Part shown: in pieces, positions 7,343 to 15,992 of the stretch
How the letters are laid out: each line of letters starts with the position of its first letter
Numbering within the stretch: the stretch's first letter is position 1
NCBI GenBank assembly: GCA_021771035.1
Contig: JAETPU010000011.1
Location: 1 to 64,000, forward strand
Source: Marvinbryantia formatexigens
GTDB taxonomy: Bacteria; Bacillota; Clostridia; Oscillospirales; Ruminococcaceae
Length of the DNA: 64,000 nt
Reading direction: 5' to 3'
Program-made: the position numbers and the translations under genes
The notes under the pieces: model-generated
Told to the model about the DNA's origin: nothing
The model's database searches: none
What the model saw: only the letters and a program-made list of their open reading frames with translations

Positions 7343-8530
7343 ATGGTAATTACGGTGAATCGATTTGCAATCGCCACCCCCCGGGGAACGGCTGACAGGC
7401 TGTTTGCCGGCGGGAAACAGCTGCGGAACTGTGAACAGCAGATCCGGCAGGTGCTCTCCCGCAGGGGGTACCATGAGGCGGTGACGCCCTGTGTGGAATA
7501 TTACGACGTGTTTTTGCAGGCGGAATCTCCGCTGGATCAGGAGGAAATGTTTAAGCTGGTGGACGATAACGGCAGGCTGCTGGTCATCCGGCCGGACAGC
7601 ACCACCCCGCTGGCCCGGGTGGCGGCAACCCGTCTTTCCAACGAGGAGCTGCCCCTGCGGCTTTACTATGTACAGAATGTGCTGCGGGCCCATACGGGCA
7701 ACGGGCATCCCCGGGAAATCTACCAGGCGGGCGCGGAGCTCATGGGAGCCGGCGGCGTATTGGCGGATTTGGATATTCTCACCGCCGCCTGCCAGGTTTT
7801 GGAATGCTCCGGTGTGCGGGACTACTGTATCGAATTGGGCCATGCGGGCATCTATCAGGAGCTGATAGCCCAGCTGGGCGCCGGGGATGAGGCGCAGGAG
7901 GAGATTCGCCACCTCATTGAGCGCAAGGCCTTTGCCGCCTTGGGGGATCTTTTGGAGCCCTATGCCCAAAATGAGGCCTATCAGGCGCTGCGGGCCATGC
8001 CGCTGCTGTTCGGATCCCGCAAGGTGCTGGAAGATGCGGCCGCTTTAACCAAGAACCGGACGGTGCTGGAGTGCCTGTCCTATCTGGAAGCGGTCTATGC
8101 CGGACTGGCCCAGGCTGGCTATGAAGAGCACATCACCATTGATTTGGGGCTGGTGCATGAGATGGGGTATTATACGGGGATTTTGTTCCGTGGGTATCTC
8201 TCCGGAGCAGGAGGAACGGTCCTCACTGGCGGCCGGTATGATAAATTGTGCGGTAAATTTGGAAAAGAGCTGCCCGCGGTGGGATTTGCCGCGGATTTGG
8301 ATGGGCTTTCCGGGGATATCCCGGCTGTGGGAAACGGGCCCAAGACACTGGTATTTACCACCCCCCGGGAGTTTAGTGCAGCCATGAACTATATCTGCGG
8401 GCATTCCCCCCAGGCGCAGCTGTCCTATTGCGAACATTTGCAGGACGCGCTGCAGGAGGCCCGGGACAAGGGCTGCCAAACGCTGCTGGACTTCTCCGGC
8501 GGGCAGCAGACGGTATATGAGGTACGATAA
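7343..8530 (+). CDS. hisZ: ATP phosphoribosyltransferase regulatory subunit HisZ
   Basis: 395 residues. The protein is a catalytically inactive relative of histidyl-tRNA synthetase that partners the short form of HisG in the first step of histidine synthesis. Class II synthetase landmarks are visible: TPRGTADRLF near the N-terminus, the motif-2-like RPDSTTPLARV and LRLYYVQNVLR, and YYTGILFRGYLSG with GGRYDKL. ATG 7343 sits very close to GAGAAGG; GTG at 7355 is a possible start. The stop overlaps the hisG start by one base, so the two are translationally coupled, as expected for subunits of one complex. Confidence 0.92.
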   Translation: MVITVNRFAIATPRGTADRLFAGGKQLRNCEQQIRQVLSRRGYHEAVTPCVEYYDVFLQAESPLDQEEMFKLVDDNGRLLVIRPDSTTPLARVAATRLSNEELPLRLYYVQNVLRAHTGNGHPREIYQAGAELMGAGGVLADLDILTAACQVLECSGVRDYCIELGHAGIYQELIAQLGAGDEAQEEIRHLIERKAFAALGDLLEPYAQNEAYQALRAMPLLFGSRKVLEDAAALTKNRTVLECLSYLEAVYAGLAQAGYEEHITIDLGLVHEMGYYTGILFRGYLSGAGGTVLTGGRYDKLCGKFGKELPAVGFAADLDGLSGDIPAVGNGPKTLVFTTPREFSAAMNYICGHSPQAQLSYCEHLQDALQEARDKGCQTLLDFSGGQQTVYEVR

Positions 8531-9180
8531 TGGAAGAGAAGAAAATACGAATTGCCCTCACCAAGGGGCGCCTGGAAAAGAAGACGTTAACTCTATTAGA
8601 ACAGGCAGGCTACGATGTGCATGAGCTGCGGGAAAACACCCGCAGGCTGATTTTTTCCCTGCCGGGCAGCAATGTGGAATTGGTGCTGGCAAAGGCGGCG
8701 GATGTCATCACCTATGTGGAACACGGCGCCTGTGACATGGGCGTGGTGGGAAAGGATACCATCATGGAGCAGGGCGGCTCCTATTATGAGGTGATGGATC
8801 TCGGGTTCGGCCGGTGCCGGTTCGCCCTGGCGGGAAAGACCGGGCAGGACTTTTACCAGGGCTACCACACCCGCAAAATTGCCACCAAGTATCCCAACGT
8901 GGCGAAGAGCTATTTCAGCAGCAGGCAGATGGACGTGCAGACCATCAAAATTGAAGGCAGTGTGGAATTGACGCCGCTTTTGGGGCTGGCGGACGCCATT
9001 GTGGATATTGTGGAGACCGGCTCCACCCTCAGGGAAAACGGATTGTGCGTGTATGAGGATATTGCGCCGGTGAGCGCCAGGCTGATTGTGAATATCGCCA
9101 GCATGAAGATGAAGCAGGAACTGGTGCAGCCCATACTCAGGCAGCTTCAGGAGCAGCTGGAGGATGAAAGGGGAAAATAA
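8530..9180 (+). CDS. hisG: ATP phosphoribosyltransferase catalytic subunit (short form)
   Basis: 216 residues, the length of the short HisG class, which lacks the C-terminal regulatory domain and needs HisZ. It condenses ATP with PRPP to give phosphoribosyl-ATP. Visible landmarks are the N-terminal RIALTKGRL, ACDMGVVGKD in the middle, and the PRPP-binding region DAIVDIVETGSTLRENGL. Its start overlaps the hisZ stop by one base, and hisD starts two bases after its stop. As the committed step it is presumably feedback-controlled through HisZ. Confidence 0.95.
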   Translation: MEEKKIRIALTKGRLEKKTLTLLEQAGYDVHELRENTRRLIFSLPGSNVELVLAKAADVITYVEHGACDMGVVGKDTIMEQGGSYYEVMDLGFGRCRFALAGKTGQDFYQGYHTRKIATKYPNVAKSYFSSRQMDVQTIKIEGSVELTPLLGLADAIVDIVETGSTLRENGLCVYEDIAPVSARLIVNIASMKMKQELVQPILRQLQEQLEDERGK

Positions 9181-9181
9181 A

Positions 9182-10465
9182 ATGCTGTTACAGATACTCA
9201 AGGCCGACGGAACCGCGGAGCGGGAGAAAATCCGCGCCATGAAGGAGCGTGCCCTGCAGGAGAATACGCAGATTACGGAAGATGCCGCGAAGATTTTGGA
9301 GGATATCCGGCAAAACGGCATGGACGCCGTAGAGCGGTATTCCCTTCAGTTTGATAAAAACCCGGTGCGCCGGATACCCAAAGAGGAATTGCAAGCGGCC
9401 TATGAGGCCTGTGATCCGGGGCTGCGCACCGCCCTGGAGCGGGCGGCTGTCAATATCCGGGAATACCACGAGCATATGCTGGCAAAATCCTGGGAGTACC
9501 GCAGGGAGGACGGCGCGCAGCTGGGCCAGGTGGTGCGGGGCCTTGAGCGCGTGGGGATTTATGTCCCCGGCGGCACGGCGGCATACCCCTCCTCGGTCCT
9601 TATGAACGCGGTTCCGGCCAAGGTTGCCGGGGTCAGGGAACTTGTCATGGTGACGCCCCCCACACAAAACCTCTCCCTGCCGGTATTGGCGGCGGCAAAC
9701 ATTGCCGGAGTGGATACAGTGTTCGCTGTAGGCGGCATCCAGGCCATTGGGGCCCTGGCTTATGGAGCGGGGGAAATTCCCCGGGTGGATAAGATTGTAG
9801 GACCGGGCAACGCCTATGTGGCGGCGGCGAAAAAACTGGTGTACGGCCAGGTGGATATCGATATGATAGCCGGGCCCTCTGAAGTGCTGGTCATTGCCGA
9901 CGGCAAGGCGGATCCCAAATATGTGGCGGCGGATCTGCTGTCCCAGGCGGAGCATGACCGGATGGCCAGCGCTGTTTTGCTCACCGATTCCATGGAGCTG
10001 GCACGCCGTACGGCAGAGGAACTGGAGCGGCAGGCACAGCAGCTGCCCCGGTTTGAGATTGTCAGGGAGTCCATGGAGAACTACGGCAGTGCCATTGTGT
10101 GCCGGGATTTGAAAGAGGCCTGCCTTTTGGCGGATCTTGTGGCGCCGGAGCATCTGGAAGTCTCCACCGAAAACCCCAGGGAGCTGCTGGAAAGCCTGCA
10201 CAACGCCGGCGCGGTGTTTTTAGGGCATTACACCCCGGAGCCCCTGGGGGACTATATGGCGGGACCCAGCCATGTGCTGCCCACCTCGGGCACGGCGCGG
10301 TTCTTCTCGCCCCTGTCTACAGACACCTTTTTAAAGAAGATGAGCGTCATTGAGTATCCCCGTCAGGCGCTGATGCCTTTAGGGGAGGATATTATTTCCC
10401 TGGCGCAGTGCGAGCACCTGGACGCCCATGCCAATTCGGTGCGCGTACGGCTTCAGGAACGGTGA
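9182..10465 (+). CDS. hisD: histidinol dehydrogenase
   Basis: 427 residues. It carries out the last two oxidations, L-histidinol to L-histidine, with NAD and zinc. Family signatures include ERVGIYVPGGTAAYPSSVLMNAVPAK, here split as ERVGIYVPGG and SSVLMNAVPA; VDKIVGPGNAYVAAAKK; DMIAGPSEVLVIAD; and the C-terminal HVLPTSGTARFFSPLS. I start at ATG 9182, where GAAAGGGG is well spaced, rather than at the upstream in-frame ATG inside hisG (9164). hisC follows 16 bases after the stop. Confidence 0.95.
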   Translation: MLLQILKADGTAEREKIRAMKERALQENTQITEDAAKILEDIRQNGMDAVERYSLQFDKNPVRRIPKEELQAAYEACDPGLRTALERAAVNIREYHEHMLAKSWEYRREDGAQLGQVVRGLERVGIYVPGGTAAYPSSVLMNAVPAKVAGVRELVMVTPPTQNLSLPVLAAANIAGVDTVFAVGGIQAIGALAYGAGEIPRVDKIVGPGNAYVAAAKKLVYGQVDIDMIAGPSEVLVIADGKADPKYVAADLLSQAEHDRMASAVLLTDSMELARRTAEELERQAQQLPRFEIVRESMENYGSAIVCRDLKEACLLADLVAPEHLEVSTENPRELLESLHNAGAVFLGHYTPEPLGDYMAGPSHVLPTSGTARFFSPLSTDTFLKKMSVIEYPRQALMPLGEDIISLAQCEHLDAHANSVRVRLQER

Positions 10466-10481
10466 GGGGGCAGAAAAGGGT

Positions 10482-11531
10482 ATGAAACTGCCGCAGAAGC
10501 TGCTGGAAATGACGCCGTATGACCCCACCGAGAACCGGTATCCGGTGAAGCTGGATGCCAACGAGAGCTTTTTCCCCATTCCTCAGCCGGTACGCCAGCG
10601 TATTCTCCGTGCTGTGGAGGGGTTGGATTTTAACCGCTATCCGGATCCCAACTGTACCCGGCTGCGGGCTGCGGCTGCGGGAGCCTTCGGCGTTCAGGCG
10701 GAGAACCTGATGGCGGGGAACGGCTCCGACGAACTGATTTCCCTGATTGTCAGCGCCTTTGTCCCCAAGGGCGGAACGCTCATGGTGATTGAACCGGATT
10801 TTTCCATGTACCGGTTTTATGCCCAGCTCTGTGAGGTGAGCGTTCTCAGCCATGAAAAGGCCCCCGACTTCCGGGTGAGCCCTCAGAAAATTTTAGACAA
10901 GGCGGCCCGGCAACGCCCCGATGTGCTGATATTCTCCAACCCCTGCAATCCCGCCGGACAGGGCTTTACCCGGGAGGAGATCCGGCTGCTGCTGAAAAAC
11001 CTGCCGGAGACACTGGTGGTGGTGGATGAGGCCTATATGGATTTTTGGGATCAGAGTATGCTGCCCGAAATCGAAACCTATGAAAACCTGATGATTCTGC
11101 GCACCATGTCCAAGGCCTACGCCATGGCGGGGATCCGCCTGGGCTTTGCCGCAGCGCGAAAGGAACTCATTGAGCAGTTTAACAAGTGCCGCAGCCCCTT
11201 TAATGTCAGCAGCCTCACTCAGGCCGCGGGAACCGCTGCCCTTCAGGATACGTCCTGGGCGCTGGGGCAGATATCGCAGATCCTGGAGAATAAGCGTCTT
11301 TTGCAGGAACAGCTGAGTTCCCTGGCAGAGCAAACGGGGGCTTTCCAGGTGCTGGAGAGCCATACCAATTTTGTGTTGGTTCGCACCGGCCGGTGCTCGG
11401 AGCTCTATCAGGGGCTCTTGGAGCGGGGGATCTGTGTGCGTAATTTTGAGCGGCTGTCCCTGCTGCGCATCACGGCGGGGAGCCGGGAGGAAAATGCCCG
11501 GCTGCTGGAGGCCCTGGGGGAGGTTTTATAG
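10482..11531 (+). CDS. hisC: histidinol-phosphate aminotransferase
   Basis: 349 residues, a class I/II PLP aminotransferase. It makes histidinol phosphate from imidazole acetol phosphate and glutamate. The N-terminal VKLDANESFFP, GNGSDELI, SNPCNPAGQGF and the PLP-lysine region RTMSKAYAMAGIRLGFA are visible. The ATG at 10482 has GAAAAGGG upstream; the longer frame from 10428 would overlap hisD and lacks a site. The 247 bases before hisB hold no gene that I can support. Confidence 0.93.
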   Translation: MKLPQKLLEMTPYDPTENRYPVKLDANESFFPIPQPVRQRILRAVEGLDFNRYPDPNCTRLRAAAAGAFGVQAENLMAGNGSDELISLIVSAFVPKGGTLMVIEPDFSMYRFYAQLCEVSVLSHEKAPDFRVSPQKILDKAARQRPDVLIFSNPCNPAGQGFTREEIRLLLKNLPETLVVVDEAYMDFWDQSMLPEIETYENLMILRTMSKAYAMAGIRLGFAAARKELIEQFNKCRSPFNVSSLTQAAGTAALQDTSWALGQISQILENKRLLQEQLSSLAEQTGAFQVLESHTNFVLVRTGRCSELYQGLLERGICVRNFERLSLLRITAGSREENARLLEALGEVL

Positions 11532-11778
11532 GAACCCCCTCAAGGCGTGGTTGCTGTCAGCTGGAATTGAGAGGCGGGGTTCACCGCGTTTAAGGGGGGC
11601 TGCCGGTGGCTTTCAGCGAAGCCCAGGCGCACTTGGGTGCTGCCAGTTCACAAGGCAGCGGGGCGCATAGGGACGATTGGTTCCTTGGCGTCTGCCGGGA
11701 GGATAAGAAAACGGGTACAACCGGAATCATGAACGATAGCGCGGGGTACCGTACCCTTTGATTCGAAAGGAGTAAAAA

Positions 11779-12354
11779 ATGCAGCCTGTGTGTGTTACAA
11801 GAACCACCCGGGAAACCGCTGTCACCGTTCGCCTGGCGCGCGGGGCGGGACCGGTGGAGATCGATACCGGCATCGGCTTTTTTGATCATATGCTCACCGC
11901 CCTGGCGGTCCACTCCGGGTTTTCCCTTGCCATATCGGCCAAGGGGGATCTGAATGTGGACGGCCATCACACGGTGGAGGACGTGGGAATTGTTCTGGGA
12001 GACGCCTTTGCCCAGCTGCTGGGGGATCGCAGCGGCATTGCGCGTTACGGCACAGCCACCATTCCCATGGACGAAGCCCTGGGCTTTTGCAGCCTGGATA
12101 TCTCCGGGCGGCCCTTTTTGGTGTTTGACGTACCGATGCCCCAGGAGAGGATAGGGGAATACGACGCCTGCCTGACCAAGGAATTTTTCAGGGCCTTCGC
12201 CTTTCACGCGGGGATTACCCTGCATCTGAAGGGTGTGTATGGGGAAAATTCCCACCATATTACAGAGGCGCTCTTCAAGGCGGCTGCCCATGCCCTGCGC
12301 CAGGGGGCAGAGCCCACCCGGGCCGGGGCTCTGTCCACGAAGGGGGTATTGTAG
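11779..12354 (+). CDS. hisB: imidazoleglycerol-phosphate dehydratase
   Basis: 191 residues, the monofunctional dehydratase without the phosphatase domain of the enterobacterial bifunctional HisB. The manganese-binding repeats are clear: FFDHML and HHTVEDVGI in the first half, and HAGITLHL and SHHITEALFKA in the second. GAAAGGAG lies upstream of ATG 11779. The stop TAG is followed directly by the hisH ATG, so translation is coupled. Confidence 0.95.
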   Translation: MQPVCVTRTTRETAVTVRLARGAGPVEIDTGIGFFDHMLTALAVHSGFSLAISAKGDLNVDGHHTVEDVGIVLGDAFAQLLGDRSGIARYGTATIPMDEALGFCSLDISGRPFLVFDVPMPQERIGEYDACLTKEFFRAFAFHAGITLHLKGVYGENSHHITEALFKAAAHALRQGAEPTRAGALSTKGVL

Positions 12355-12975
12355 ATGGGATATTTGGCGGTGGTGGATTACGGCGCCGGAAATTTAATGA
12401 GCGTCTGCAAGGCGCTGGACTTTATAGGCTGTGAAAACCGGATTGCCCACACTGCACGGGAGCTGGAAGACGCCGCTGGGGTGATTCTGCCCGGGGTTGG
12501 GGCCTTCTCCGACGCCATGCAGGCCCTCGGTGAGAGCGGTTTGAGGGAACCGGTTTTGGCTGCGGCGCGGCAAAAGCCGTTTTTGGGCATCTGCCTGGGA
12601 ATGCAGATGCTGTTTGAGAGCAGTGAGGAGATGGGGAACACCCCTGGCCTGGGGCTTTTAAAGGGGACGGTTGCCCGCATCCCCACGGATCTCAAGCTGC
12701 CGCAGATTGGCTGGAACAGCCTGGAGATTGTAAGGGAGAATCCCCTGACACAGGGGCTTTGCACCGGGGACTGGGTGTATTTTGTCCACAGCTACCAGGT
12801 GGTTCCCCAGTGTGAGGAGGATTTGTCCGCTGTCTGCGACTACCACGCTAGAGTGCCCGCCATGGTGGCGAAGGGGAACCTGTTTGGCTGCCAGTTCCAT
12901 CCGGAAAAAAGTGGGGAAACCGGGCTGCGGATTCTCAGGAATTTTGCAGGACTGCTCAGGGAGGGTAATCGATGA
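12355..12975 (+). CDS. hisH: imidazole glycerol phosphate synthase, glutaminase subunit
   Basis: 206 residues, a class I glutamine amidotransferase that supplies ammonia to HisF. The catalytic triad is visible: the cysteine in GICLGMQMLFESS, and the histidine and glutamate in FHPEKSG near the C-terminus. The oxyanion segment PGVGAF is present near the N-terminus. It abuts hisB and overlaps hisA by four bases (ATGA), typical of his operons. Confidence 0.95.
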   Translation: MGYLAVVDYGAGNLMSVCKALDFIGCENRIAHTARELEDAAGVILPGVGAFSDAMQALGESGLREPVLAAARQKPFLGICLGMQMLFESSEEMGNTPGLGLLKGTVARIPTDLKLPQIGWNSLEIVRENPLTQGLCTGDWVYFVHSYQVVPQCEEDLSAVCDYHARVPAMVAKGNLFGCQFHPEKSGETGLRILRNFAGLLREGNR

Positions 12976-13688
12976 GGATTTTGCCAGCCATTGATTTAAA
13001 GGACGGAATTTGTGTAAGGCTGCGCCAGGGAGAATACGATAGCGTATACCAGGTGGCCCGGGATGCGGTTCAGACGGCCCGCTCCTTTTTAAAGGACGGG
13101 GCGCAGCTTATCCATATGGTGGATTTGGACGGCGCCAAGGACGGCGTGGGGAAAAACCGCGCTGTCATCCAAAGGGTGATGGCGGAGACCGGCGCCGCGG
13201 TGGAGCTGGGCGGGGGCATCCGTTCCCTTGAGGATCTGGAGCAGGTGTTTTCCCTGGGGGTATCCAGGGCGGTCATCGGTTCCGCCGCAGTGGAAAACCC
13301 GGATCTGGTGTGCCGGGCAGTAGAGCTCTATGGGGAAAAAATCGCCGTAGGCCTGGATGTGCGGGGCGGTACGGTGCGCACCCAGGGCTGGCGGGAGGAT
13401 TCCTCAGCGGACTATTTGGAATTTGCCCGCAAAATGGAGGCCTTCGGGGTGAAAACCCTCATTTTTACGGATATTGAGACGGATGGAATGCTGACAGGCC
13501 CCAATTTAAAGGCGCTTTCCCAGCTGCAGGAGGCTGTCTCCTGCGGGATTGTGGCCTCTGGAGGAATTTCTTCCCTGGCGGATCTGCGTGCGCTCAAGGA
13601 GCTGGGGATTCCAGAGGTGATTGTGGGAAAAGCCGTCTATTCCGGGGATGTGGACTTAAAAGCGGCGATTGCACTGGGGGTGGAGTGA
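12972..13688 (+). CDS. hisA: ProFAR isomerase
   Basis: 238 residues, a beta/alpha barrel that opens the ribose ring of ProFAR by Amadori rearrangement. It starts [15 protein letters not shown], where the aspartate is the catalytic base. The second half contains [10 protein letters not shown] and the phosphate-binding VASGGIS. The stop TGA overlaps the hisF ATG in TGATG. Confidence 0.95.
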   Translation: MRILPAIDLKDGICVRLRQGEYDSVYQVARDAVQTARSFLKDGAQLIHMVDLDGAKDGVGKNRAVIQRVMAETGAAVELGGGIRSLEDLEQVFSLGVSRAVIGSAAVENPDLVCRAVELYGEKIAVGLDVRGGTVRTQGWREDSSADYLEFARKMEAFGVKTLIFTDIETDGMLTGPNLKALSQLQEAVSCGIVASGGISSLADLRALKELGIPEVIVGKAVYSGDVDLKAAIALGVE

Positions 13689-14452
13689 TGCTGGCAAAAC
13701 GGATTATACCCTGCCTGGACGTCAAGGATGGACGGGTGGTCAAGGGGATCAATTTTGTGGGCCTGCGGGACGCGGGCGACCCGGTGGAGCTGGCAAAATT
13801 CTATTCCTCCCAGGGTGCGGACGAGATTGTATTTTTGGATATCACAGCCACCAAGGACAACCGGGGAACAATCGCGGATGTAGTTCGCCGTACGGCCCAG
13901 GAGGTGTTTGTGCCCCTGACTGTGGGCGGCGGTATCCGCACAGTGGAGGATTTTAAGGAGATCCTGCGGGCCGGGGCGGACAAAATTTCAGTGAACTCCG
14001 CAGCGGTGAAAAACCCGCAGCTTCTCGCCCAGGCGGCCCGCCGGTTTGGGCGGCAGTGCGTTGTGCTGGCGGTGGACGCCCGGCACAGCGAGGCGATGCC
14101 CAGCGGCTATGAGGTGTATGTGGCAGGGGGAAGCGTCCCCACGAGCAGGGATGCCCTGGAATGGGTGCACGAGGCCTGCGGCCTGGGAGCAGGGGAAATT
14201 CTGCTCACCTCCATGGACCGGGACGGCACCAAAGCGGGGTTTGACTTGGAATTGACCCGCATGGTGGCCCAGGCGGCGGATGTGCCGGTGATAGCCTCCG
14301 GCGGCTGCGGGAGCCTTTTCCACTTTTCCCAGGTGTTTCAGGAGACAAACTGCGATGCGGCTCTGGCAGCTTCGCTGTTCCATTATGGAGAGCTGACCAT
14401 CCCCCAGGTGAAGGAATACCTGCGGGGGGAGAAAATCTCGGTGCGGCTGTAA
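13688..14452 (+). CDS. hisF: imidazole glycerol phosphate synthase, cyclase subunit
   Basis: 254 residues, the barrel partner of His[13 protein letters not shown] carries the first catalytic aspartate, [12 protein letters not shown] the second, and [13 protein letters not shown] the phosphate loop. I choose ATG 13688, which overlaps the hisA stop, over the GTG one codon earlier. The segment encoding VIASGGCG is copied in decayed form about 250 bases downstream. Confidence 0.95.
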   Translation: MLAKRIIPCLDVKDGRVVKGINFVGLRDAGDPVELAKFYSSQGADEIVFLDITATKDNRGTIADVVRRTAQEVFVPLTVGGGIRTVEDFKEILRAGADKISVNSAAVKNPQLLAQAARRFGRQCVVLAVDARHSEAMPSGYEVYVAGGSVPTSRDALEWVHEACGLGAGEILLTSMDRDGTKAGFDLELTRMVAQAADVPVIASGGCGSLFHFSQVFQETNCDAALAASLFHYGELTIPQVKEYLRGEKISVRL

Positions 14453-14920
14453 GAGCGGAATCGGAAAATACCTTTTGACGGTGTGGCTTATGAGGAGGCG
14501 CCTGAGAATGCCCAGCCCAGATGAGGGAAGCGCCGATGACAGCTTCCGGCGGCTGCGGGAGCCCTCTCCGCTTTGTTCGGGGGCTTGAGTGGATGGATTT
14601 TGAGACGGCGCTGGCGGAAATTTGCGCTATGACAAAAGCGGCCCTGTAAAGTTCAGCCGGTTTATCGGTGGAATGGATTCCCTCTAGGATGTCTTGCAGA
14701 GGGGCCGACGGTAATTTTCCCTGGCACCCGGATGTAAGCCCCAAGAGGGAAGAGCCCTCCGGAAGTTATCCCCATAATTTTCTCTTTTGATTTCCAAGAC
14801 CCGGAGTGCTGTGTGAGGGGGCCGAGGCAGATTTATGGAGGACAGGGGAATTTGTCCATATGACTTTTGCCAGTGCCGGGCCCGCGATAGGAGACGAATT
14901 GGGAAAGGAATTAGTTTTCA
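14453..14920 (+). other. his operon internal gap
   Basis: 468 bases between hisF and hisI, unusual in an otherwise tight operon. It holds the hisF fragment at 14536-14649 and no complete gene. No terminator is obvious, so hisIE is probably still co-transcribed. Confidence 0.6.
14536..14649 (+). pseudogene. decayed duplicate of the hisF 3' region
   Basis: A 37-codon open frame begins MTASGGCGSPLRF. It aligns with his[14 protein letters not shown] and continues with ETALAEICAM against [10 protein letters not shown]. At nucleotide level CTTCCGGCGGCTGCGGGAGC is matched in hisF at about 14297-14316 with one change. The barrel core is absent, so it cannot be an enzyme. A leftover of a partial operon duplication is the simplest reading. 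Confidence 0.75.
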
Positions 14921-15253
14921 ATGGAATTGGAACGCTTTTTTAAAAAGGACACGTTGATACCGGTTATCTGCCAGGATATACGGGATAACCGGGTTTTGAT
15001 GCTGGGTTATGCCGACAGCCGGGCCCTGGCGCTCACCATGTCCACGGGGACGGCGTGGTTTTATTCCCGCAGCCGCCAAAAGCTGTGGAACAAGGGGGAG
15101 ACCTCGGGGAATTTTATCCGGGTACAGGAGATAGTATCCGACTGTGACGACGACACCCTGATCTATCGGGGCACGCCCTGCGGCCCGGTGTGCCATACCG
15201 GGCATGAAACCTGTTTTTATACCACGCTTTGGCAAGCTGCAAAGGAGGACTGA
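14921..15253 (+). CDS. hisI: phosphoribosyl-AMP cyclohydrolase
   Basis: 110 residues, the monofunctional cyclohydrolase that opens the adenine ring of PR-AMP. The metal motifs SDCDDDTLIYRG and CGPVCHTGHETCFY are present, with three zinc-ligand cysteines. GGGAAAGGAATTAG precedes the ATG. hisE follows three bases after the stop, so the two activities fused in many bacteria are separate here. Confidence 0.95.
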   Translation: MELERFFKKDTLIPVICQDIRDNRVLMLGYADSRALALTMSTGTAWFYSRSRQKLWNKGETSGNFIRVQEIVSDCDDDTLIYRGTPCGPVCHTGHETCFYTTLWQAAKED

Positions 15254-15256
15254 ATA

Positions 15257-15583
15257 ATGGCCGACGCACTCAGAGAGATGGAAACTGTCATTGAACAGCG
15301 CAGAGGCGAGCCCCTGGAGGGCTCCTACACCTGCTACCTGTTTGAGAAGGGCCTGGACAAAATTCTGAAAAAGCTGGGCGAGGAATCCGCCGAGACGATT
15401 ATCGCGGCGAAAAATGGAGAAAAAGAGGAATTGGTAGGGGAAATCAACGATCTGCTCTATCATCTTCTGGTGATGATGAACGTATGCGGAGTCAGCCTAT
15501 CTGAGGTGGAGGCGGAGTGCCGCAGGCGCGCGCAGAAGATCGGAAACCTCAAGCAGTTTCATGTGTCGGATCACGAAAGCTGA
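15257..15583 (+). CDS. hisE: phosphoribosyl-ATP pyrophosphohydrolase
   Basis: 108 residues, an all-alpha NTP-pyrophosphohydrolase of the MazG fold that converts PR-ATP to PR-AMP. The metal-binding signature EESAETIIAAKNG and later EINDLLYHLLVMM are visible. It is the last gene of the operon and a strong terminator follows about 70 bases later. No histidinol-phosphatase gene (hisN/hisK type) occurs in or near the operon. Confidence 0.95.
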   Translation: MADALREMETVIEQRRGEPLEGSYTCYLFEKGLDKILKKLGEESAETIIAAKNGEKEELVGEINDLLYHLLVMMNVCGVSLSEVEAECRRRAQKIGNLKQFHVSDHES

Positions 15584-15655
15584 AAAAAGGCGCCGGAATG
15601 CGCCGGTAAGGCCTTGGATCCGGGCGGGTTCTTGTGAAATCAGATAAAAAATTGC

Positions 15656-15694
15656 AATCCCCTTTTGCCTGCTTATGCAAAAGGGGATTTTTTT
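15656..15694 (+). terminator. terminator of the histidine operon
   Basis: AATCCCCTTTT (15656-15666) pairs with AAAAGGGGATT (15679-15689), followed by a T-run. Confidence 0.9.
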
Positions 15695-15992
15695 GCGTTC
15701 TTCTGGAAAATGGGAGAAAAAACAAGTATAATAGTAACGTTAGAGACAAAGGACTGGAGAACCCGGCACAGAGCCCCAAAACCCGCGTCAGGGAAAGGGC
15801 GGTGGCGCTCGATGGCCGGGAGCTTCGGGGCTGTTTACGGCACGGGGAAGAAGCCGAGGCCCAATCGGTACAGGCGCAAAGGCGGCAATGCCAGAAAAGG
15901 CCCTGCCGCAGCCGCTTGGCTGGTACTCCCTGTGAAGTGAAGGGATGAACACTGCACCCCCAGTGAAGGAAGATAGAAGGAGACGCATAGGC

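Noticed and set aside
6935-10201. Long minus-strand reading frames opposite hisZ and hisD
   Set aside because: They lie exactly opposite well-identified his genes, have no ribosome sites and arise from GC-rich third positions.
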